In this document: piece by piece, positions 58,357 through 64,000 of the stretch
Layout: each line of letters begins with the position of its first letter
Numbering within the stretch: the first letter of the stretch is position 1
The notes under the pieces: generated by a model
The model's database searches: none
The model's input: the letters and a program-made list of their open reading frames with translations, nothing else
Told to the model about the DNA's origin: nothing
Assembly (NCBI RefSeq): GCF_000934545.1
Contig: NZ_CP010554.1
Span: 2,480,001 to 2,544,000, forward strand
DNA from: Rugosibacter aromaticivorans
Lineage (GTDB): Bacteria; Pseudomonadota; Gammaproteobacteria; Burkholderiales; Rhodocyclaceae
DNA length: 64,000 nucleotides
Direction of reading: 5' to 3'
Made by a program: the position numbers and the translations under genes

Positions 58357-59942
58357 GTTTTTGTTTTGCCTTTCTTGCGAGGGGATATTTTTGCGGATTT
58401 ATTGTTGTCTCTGCGGTTGTCTCTGCGAGGGAATTCACGTGTCATCCATTCTCCCACCACTTTCTCTTTTAATTCAGTCTCCAAGCGCTCGCACACGGTT
58501 TGCAAGATTTTCACGCGGGCGTAATTCTTGTCATTGGATTCAACCAATGTCCAAGGTGCCGCGCCAGTGCTTGTGCGGTCCACCATGTCGCAAGCCGCTT
58601 GCTGGTACTGAGGCCACTTCTCGCGGTTTCGCCAGTCGTCATCGGTGATCTTGAATCGCTTAAATGGCGTCTCTTCACGCGCCTTAAAGCGCTTGAGTTG
58701 CTCTGCCTGACTGATCTGCAACCAAAACTTGATCACAATGGCACCGGCAGCAGATAACTCGTGTTCAAAATCGTTAATCTCGCTATAGGCGCGCAACCAA
58801 TCGCGTTCTGAGCAAAACCCTTCAATACGCTCGACCAGCACGCGACCGTACCAGGAACGATCAAACAAAGTGATACGTCCGCAGCGCGGCACGTGTCGCC
58901 AAAATCGCCATAAATAAGGTTGTGCTCGTTCTTCTTCTGTCGGCGCGGTGACGGGAATAATCTGGTATTTCCGCGCATCCAGTGCGCCCGCAATCCGGCG
59001 TATCGCACCGCCCTTGCCTGCGGCATCCACCCCTTCGAACGCACAAATCAGCGAACGCTGTGCAAACCGGGGATCACGGCTTAATTCAGCGAGCCGCCCC
59101 TGCCAATGCGCAAGTTGATCCGCATAAGCTTTGTCGTTAAGTTTTTTCTTGAGATTAAGCTCTGAAAGTAAGTTGCGGCCATCAACACTGGGCCGCATCT
59201 GCGGCGCGACAGGGGTATCCTGATTGTCCCCCGTGGCTAGCCGCTGACGTAGCGAATTGAGTAGCACCTGGCCAACGGTCAGTGAGCGATAGCAGTCATC
59301 CGCGCCTTCAACGATGATCCACGGCGCCCAGGCCGTGTTGGTCATGCGTAGCATATGACCAGCAACTTCTTGCAGTTGGTCGTAATTTTTCAGGCGCGGC
59401 CCACTCCCTGGCGTCACGCGCCACGCAGTATGCGGGTCTTTTTCCAGCGCCTTCAAGCGTTTTTTCTGTGCGGCTTTGCTGAGATGAAACCAGAACTTCA
59501 GCACCAGCGCACCCTCATTCACCAACATAGCTTCGAAGCGGTTGATCTGGTCAATGCGCGCGTCCAGATCAGTCAATGCCAACGTGCCTTTCAAGCGCTG
59601 CCGAATCGGATCGGAATACCACGAGCCAGCAAAAATACCTGTCCGCCCCTTCGGTGGCAGCGCGCGCCAATAGCGCCACATGGCGGGGCGATCACGCTCT
59701 TCATCGGTGGGTTCGGCAAAGGCAAGCGTCGTCAGAAAATGCGGATCCATCCATTCATACAGAATATTGATAGTTTCACCTTTGCCTGCAAAATCCTGCC
59801 CGCTGATGAGAATGACGACAGGGATTTTTGCCGTCTCTTTCAGCTCGAATTGCGCATCCAGCAGCGCAACACGTAAATCCGGCACCTGCTTGCGCCAGGT
59901 TTTTTTATCGACCATGTGGCCTATTTCTGCTGACTCAAACAT
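58353..59942 (-). CDS. pap: Polyphosphate:AMP phosphotransferase (two-domain PPK2)
   Basis: 529 aa with two PPK2 domains. The first has Walker A SGQDFAGKGETIN (about residue 50) and the second has EGVDAAGKGGAIRRIAG (about 310) with DRSWYGRVLVERIEGF. Two-domain forms phosphorylate AMP to ADP with polyphosphate (class II PPK2). The C-terminal tail is basic. It starts 25 bp after rsmE on the same strand. Confidence 0.93.
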   Translation of the reverse strand: MFESAEIGHMVDKKTWRKQVPDLRVALLDAQFELKETAKIPVVILISGQDFAGKGETINILYEWMDPHFLTTLAFAEPTDEERDRPAMWRYWRALPPKGRTGIFAGSWYSDPIRQRLKGTLALTDLDARIDQINRFEAMLVNEGALVLKFWFHLSKAAQKKRLKALEKDPHTAWRVTPGSGPRLKNYDQLQEVAGHMLRMTNTAWAPWIIVEGADDCYRSLTVGQVLLNSLRQRLATGDNQDTPVAPQMRPSVDGRNLLSELNLKKKLNDKAYADQLAHWQGRLAELSRDPRFAQRSLICAFEGVDAAGKGGAIRRIAGALDARKYQIIPVTAPTEEERAQPYLWRFWRHVPRCGRITLFDRSWYGRVLVERIEGFCSERDWLRAYSEINDFEHELSAAGAIVIKFWLQISQAEQLKRFKAREETPFKRFKITDDDWRNREKWPQYQQAACDMVDRTSTGAAPWTLVESNDKNYARVKILQTVCERLETELKEKVVGEWMTREFPRRDNRRDNNKSAKISPRKKGKTKT

Positions 59943-59966
59943 AGCGTCTCCTCACATCGTGGCTGC

Positions 59967-60731
59967 TCACAGATCACCCCATAGCGCCATGATTACGGCC
60001 AGCGCGGTTACGCCGGCGGTTTCTGTGCGTAAGACGCGCGGCCCCAGCCGGATGGGCTGAAAACCGGCAGTGGTGGCGGCGAATAATTCAGTGTCGTCAA
60101 ACCCGCCTTCCGGGCCAACCAGAAGGGTGATCGGCTCATTTGGCCCTGCTGGTGGGGCTCGCTCGCGCAGGGATACAGTAGCACCGGGCGCGCAGATGAA
60201 ATCCAATCCCGTATCACTCGCCACATGCTGACCTAAATAACGCGGTAGCTCAACAATGGGGGCAATTTCAGGCACGCGATTGCGGCCGCTTTGTTCACAC
60301 GAGGCAATAGCGATATTGCGCCAGTGCGTCACCCGCCGCTCAGCCCGCTCACCCGATAAGCGGATCACGCTGCGCTTACTCATCAAGGGCTGTATACGCG
60401 TGACACCCAGCTCTACCGCTTTTTGCACGACCCAATCCATTTTGTCGCTGGCAGGCAGTACTTGCGCGAGCGTTATGTGTAGCGGGGTCTCGTTGTCTCG
60501 CGCATCAAACGTAGTCAGCGTGGCAAAAAGTGCGGCTTTAGGCGGCTTTCCGGTCAGCGAGAGGGTGGCTTGCCATTCACCCCCTTGGCCATCGAACAAT
60601 GTCGCCGTATCGCCAGCGCCGACTTTCAGGACGTTTACCGCATGATGAGCAACCTCGGCTGGCAACTCAACAGTTGCGCCAGACACTAAGCCAGACCCTA
60701 GCGGACTAGGACAGAAAAATCTCGATATCAT
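59967..60731 (-). CDS. rsmE: 16S rRNA m3U1498 methyltransferase RsmE
   Basis: 254 aa. An N-terminal PUA-like domain (MISRFFCPSPLG, LFDGQGGEW) is followed by the SPOUT domain with VGPEGGFDDTEL and RLGPRVLRTETAGVTAL. It methylates U1498 of 16S rRNA. The stretch LKVGAGDTATLFDG near residue 35 is encoded by a perfect dispersed-repeat copy without a change in the family length. Divergent from dnaE, 122 bp apart. Confidence 0.95.
   Translation of the reverse strand: MISRFFCPSPLGSGLVSGATVELPAEVAHHAVNVLKVGAGDTATLFDGQGGEWQATLSLTGKPPKAALFATLTTFDARDNETPLHITLAQVLPASDKMDWVVQKAVELGVTRIQPLMSKRSVIRLSGERAERRVTHWRNIAIASCEQSGRNRVPEIAPIVELPRYLGQHVASDTGLDFICAPGATVSLRERAPPAGPNEPITLLVGPEGGFDDTELFAATTAGFQPIRLGPRVLRTETAGVTALAVIMALWGDL
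60604..60631 (-). repeat. Dispersed repeat copy inside rsmE
   Basis: The minus strand reads GAAAGTCGGCGCTGGCGATA then CGGC, an exact match to core and extension. It is read as KVGAGDTA. Confidence 0.8.
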
Positions 60732-60853
60732 TATTCTGCAATTATCCTCAATATCTGGCGTGCGTGCATGATGTCGGCGCGCGGTCGGCGATAGAAATCC
60801 TTTTCCAGATTGAGCGGTGACGCCACGGCGCGGTGCGTTAAAATCATTCGCCT

Positions 60854-63800
60854 ATGTCTGCCTCCCCCCCCCCGCAATTTATCCACCTTCGCCTGCACAG
60901 CGAATACTCAATCAGTGACGGTATAACGCGTCTTGATGAAGTCATCGCGCGAGCAGTGGCAGATCAGCAACCCGCGTTAGCGCTAACAGATTTGGCCAAC
61001 CTGTTCGGTATGGTCAAGTTTTACTCAGCAGCGCGCAGCCAGGGGATTAAACCCATTATCGGCTGCGATGTCTGGATTGATGATGAAACCGCACTCGCTC
61101 TTGAAGCCCGCAGCACTCCTGCGCGGCTGTTGCTGCTGGTGAAAAATCCGGCAGGCTATTTACGACTGTGCGAACTACTATCCACGGCCTATCTTGCGCC
61201 GCGCCGTCATGGCCGCGCCGAGATTTCACTCACACAAATAAGCCAGGGCGATAACAGTGGCCTGATTGCATTGTCTGGCGGGCTATCGGGAGACATTGGC
61301 CAATGGCTTGCCGCAGGCAAAATCGCCCAAGCAGAAACCCGTGCGCGCCTATGGGATGGACTTTTCCCCGGGGCTTACTACATCGAGGTGCAACGCCCCA
61401 GCGGCCGCGCTGCCAACAACAATAGCGCCTCGGCGGAAAGCAGGCTGGTCGATGCCAGTGCGGACCTTGCCGCACGCCTTGACTTGCCTTTGGTCGCCAC
61501 CCATCCGGTGCAGTTTCTCGACCAGGATGACTATAAAGCGCACGAAGCCCGCGTGTGCATTGCTGAAGGCTATGTGCTGGGCGACACGCGCCGTCCAAAA
61601 AATTACAGCCCGGAACACTATTTCAAAACCCAGGCCGAGATGGTCGAGTTGTTCGCCGACTTACCCGAAGCACTGGAAAATGCAGTGCACATCGCACAAC
61701 GCTGCAATCTGACACTGGAACTCGGCAAAAGCCGCTTGCCGGATTTCCCCACGCCTCATGGTGAGCCACTGGAAGATTTTCTCGCGAGCGAATCACACGC
61801 GGGCCTGGCGCATCGGCTGGAGCGACTCTACCCCGATGCCGCCGAACGCGAACGACAGCGGCCCATTTACAGCGAACGGCTTGATTTTGAAATCAAGACG
61901 ATTATCCAGATGGGCTTTCCCGGCTACTTCTTGATCGTTGCTGACTTCATCAACTGGGCTAAAAAAAATGGCGTGCCGGTCGGCCCGGGCCGTGGTTCGG
62001 GCGCAGGCTCGCTCGTCGCCTACAGCCTCGGTATTACGGATCTTGACCCACTGCGCTATGAACTGCTGTTCGAACGCTTCCTGAACCCTGAGCGCGTCTC
62101 GATGCCTGACTTTGACATCGACTTCTGCCAGGAAGGCCGCGACCGGGTCATCGATTACGTCAAGAAAAAATACGGCGCGCACGCGGTATCGCAAATTGCC
62201 ACTTTCGGCACCCTCGCAGCAAAAGCCGTGATTCGTGACGTCGGCCGTGTGCTTGATCTGGGCTTTAATTTCGTTGACCAATTTGCCAAGCTCATCCCGA
62301 ATGAGCTGGGCATCACTCTCAAAGACGCACTGGATAAAGAGCCCTTGATTCGCCAGCGCATCGAGTCCGAAGAAGAAATTGCCGAGCTGTGGTCGCTCGC
62401 CATCAAGCTCGAAGGCCTCACGCGCAACGTCGGCATGCATGCCGGTGGCGTATTGATCGCCCCCGGCAAGCTCACCGACTTTTGCCCGCTGTATGCCGCT
62501 GCCGGCACGGATTCCGTGATTTCGCAATTTGATAAGGACGATGTTGAAAAAGCCGGGTTGGTTAAATTCGACTTTCTGGGTTTGCGCACGCTCACCATCC
62601 TCGATGAAGCCGTGCGCCTGGTGCAGGAAGTCGAAGGCGTATCCATTGATCTGGATACGCTGCCACTGGATGATCGCGAAACCTACGACGCGGTTTTCAA
62701 AAGCGCGAACACCACCTCGGTATTTCAATTTGAATCCAGCGGGATGAAAGAAACATTGATCCAGGCAAAGCCTGATCGGCTGGAGGATTTGATTGCGCTC
62801 AATGCCCTGTACCGACCGGGGCCGATGGATTTCATTCCCAATTTTGTTGCCCGCAAGCATGGCCGCGAGCGCGTGGTTTATCCGCACCCGAGCCTGGAGC
62901 GTGTGTTGTCTACTACCTACGGCATCATGGTGTATCAAGAGCAAGTGATGCAGACAGCGCAGGTCGTGGCGGGCTACAGCCTCGGTGGTGCGGACCTCTT
63001 GCGCCGCGCGATGGGGAAAAAGAAAAAAGAGGAAATGGATCAGCAGCGCGCCGTCTTTGTCGAGGGTGCTGGCAAAAATAATATCGGCGAAGCCCAGGCC
63101 AACGAAATTTTCGATGTGATGGAAAAGTTCGCTGGCTATGGCTTCAACAAATCCCACGCCGCCGCTTATTCGCTGGTGGCTTATCAAACCGGCTGGCTCA
63201 AGTGTCATCATCCGGCCGCATTTGCTGCGGCCACTTTGTCGTCAGAAATGGCCAACACCGACAAGATCCAGTTCTTTTTCAAAGACGCAATCGACAATGG
63301 TCTGACCTTTTTGCCACCGGATATCAACGCCAGCGGCGTGCGCTTTCGCCCCGTTGACAGCAAAACCATCCGTTATGGCCTGGGCGCACTCAAAGGCACG
63401 GGCGAAGCCGCGCTCACGGTGATTTTGAAAGCCCGCACCACCGATGGCCCCTTCACCGATTTGTTTGATTTTTGCCGACGGCTCGATAAACGCGTGGTCA
63501 ACCGCCGCGTGATTGAATCGCTCATCCGTGCGGGGGCTTTTGACAGCGTCGACAACCACCGCGCCAAGCTACTGGCCTCAGTAAGCATTGCGCTGGACGC
63601 CGCCGAACAAGCCGAGCGCAACGCCCTGCAAAGTGGTTTGTTTGACACCCCAGAGACCAGCAACACGCAAGCCACCGCACATTACATCACCACCGCGCGC
63701 TGGACTGAACGCGAGCAACTGTTGCACGAAAAAGCCGCGCTGGGGTTTTTCCTCTCTGGCCATCCGTACCATGCCTATGCCGCCGAATTGTCTGCTTTTG

Positions 63801-64000
63801 TGAAACGCCGCCTCGGGCAAGTCGAACCGCAGCGCGACCCGGTGTTGCTCGCCGGCATCGTCATCGCAAGTCGCACCCAGATGACGCGCCGCGGCAAAAT
63901 GGCCATCGTCACCTTGGATGATGGCAGTTCGCAAATCGAAGTCACCGTATTTAACGAACTGTGGGAAACAGAACGCGGCAAGATCAAGGAAGATGAACTG
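60854..64000 (+). CDS. dnaE: DNA polymerase III alpha subunit, N-terminal part (cut by window edge)
   Basis: 1,049 codons are open to the window end. The PHP domain opens HLRLHSEYSISDG; VPVGPGRGSGAGSLVAYSLG and MPDFDIDFCQEGRDRVIDYV carry the polymerase catalytic aspartates; GYGFNKSHAAAYSLVAYQTG is the fingers region; the OB-fold begins near LLAGIVIASRTQMTRRG. It is the replicative polymerase. About 100 C-terminal residues are expected beyond the window. No strong ribosome site precedes the ATG. Confidence 0.97.
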   Translation, partial: MSASPPPQFIHLRLHSEYSISDGITRLDEVIARAVADQQPALALTDLANLFGMVKFYSAARSQGIKPIIGCDVWIDDETALALEARSTPARLLLLVKNPAGYLRLCELLSTAYLAPRRHGRAEISLTQISQGDNSGLIALSGGLSGDIGQWLAAGKIAQAETRARLWDGLFPGAYYIEVQRPSGRAANNNSASAESRLVDASADLAARLDLPLVATHPVQFLDQDDYKAHEARVCIAEGYVLGDTRRPKNYSPEHYFKTQAEMVELFADLPEALENAVHIAQRCNLTLELGKSRLPDFPTPHGEPLEDFLASESHAGLAHRLERLYPDAAERERQRPIYSERLDFEIKTIIQMGFPGYFLIVADFINWAKKNGVPVGPGRGSGAGSLVAYSLGITDLDPLRYELLFERFLNPERVSMPDFDIDFCQEGRDRVIDYVKKKYGAHAVSQIATFGTLAAKAVIRDVGRVLDLGFNFVDQFAKLIPNELGITLKDALDKEPLIRQRIESEEEIAELWSLAIKLEGLTRNVGMHAGGVLIAPGKLTDFCPLYAAAGTDSVISQFDKDDVEKAGLVKFDFLGLRTLTILDEAVRLVQEVEGVSIDLDTLPLDDRETYDAVFKSANTTSVFQFESSGMKETLIQAKPDRLEDLIALNALYRPGPMDFIPNFVARKHGRERVVYPHPSLERVLSTTYGIMVYQEQVMQTAQVVAGYSLGGADLLRRAMGKKKKEEMDQQRAVFVEGAGKNNIGEAQANEIFDVMEKFAGYGFNKSHAAAYSLVAYQTGWLKCHHPAAFAAATLSSEMANTDKIQFFFKDAIDNGLTFLPPDINASGVRFRPVDSKTIRYGLGALKGTGEAALTVILKARTTDGPFTDLFDFCRRLDKRVVNRRVIESLIRAGAFDSVDNHRAKLLASVSIALDAAEQAERNALQSGLFDTPETSNTQATAHYITTARWTEREQLLHEKAALGFFLSGHPYHAYAAELSAFVKRRLGQVEPQRDPVLLAGIVIASRTQMTRRGKMAIVTLDDGSSQIEVTVFNELWETERGKIKEDEL

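Noticed and set aside
61793..63211. Long minus-strand frame of 472 codons in dnaE
   Set aside because: It is a shadow of the strongly conserved dnaE frame on the other strand.

Overview
The window looks like a betaproteobacterial chromosome, probably Nitrosomonadales or Rhodocyclales; I cannot name a genus. The grounds are the tkt-gap-pgk-pyk-fba-purC gene order, a dihydrolipoamide dehydrogenase with its own lipoyl domain, an NrtABD-type nitrate uptake cluster with an ANTAR regulator, and overall family resemblance. The window begins inside nirB and ends inside dnaE.

1-10.1 kb (minus strand): nitrate/nitrite assimilation. The order of transcription is nasT, then nrtA-nrtB-nrtD-porin, then a NasA/NarK nitrate transporter with a bifunctional PP2C phosphatase/Ser-Thr kinase, then nirB. 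Three sigma-54 (-24/-12) promoters with upstream NtrC-type boxes are readable, in front of nirB, the transporter and nrtA. The nrtA leader carries a two-hexaloop ANTAR target whose second hairpin overlaps a terminator. Nitrogen limitation (NtrC) and nitrate (NasT antitermination) therefore probably act in series. No NasS sensor is present.

10.2-24.3 kb: a type I-C CRISPR-Cas island. On the minus strand it reads cas3-cas5c-cas8c-cas7c-(antitoxin-like fusion)-cas4-cas1-cas2-leader-array. The array has 30 identical 37-bp repeats. Near its leader-distal end, two perfect repeats flank 1,997 bp of phage-like coding DNA instead of a normal spacer. A DUF433/HicB-like fusion protein lies between cas7 and cas4. 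Upstream of cas3 are two shortened, divergent Cas3 HD-domain fragments and a crcB scrap, which look like debris of earlier versions of the island.

24.3-44.6 kb: housekeeping genes. These are a BepA-like protease, moaC, ctaA, greB, a FliT-like protein, a second M48 protease, rdgC, lolA, an ada-alkB-alkA alkylation-repair operon with an Ada box, ftsK, purC, and the glycolysis/Calvin-type set fba-pyk-pgk-gap-tkt.

44.7-64 kb: sodC, dodecin, comF divergent from bioB-bioC, the pyruvate dehydrogenase operon aceE-aceF-lpdA, rpiA, phoU, yggX, argA overlapping a polyphosphate:AMP phosphotransferase gene, rsmE, and the 5' part of dnaE.

Across the whole window, but almost absent from the CRISPR island, runs a short dispersed repeat with the core AAAGTCGGCGCTGG. 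About 15 copies are visible. They lie in intergenic regions and also inside coding regions in several frames, mostly in protein linkers. With the phage-filled CRISPR gap, the antitoxin fusion and the ANTAR attenuator, it is the most interesting content here. No tRNA or rRNA gene was recognised.
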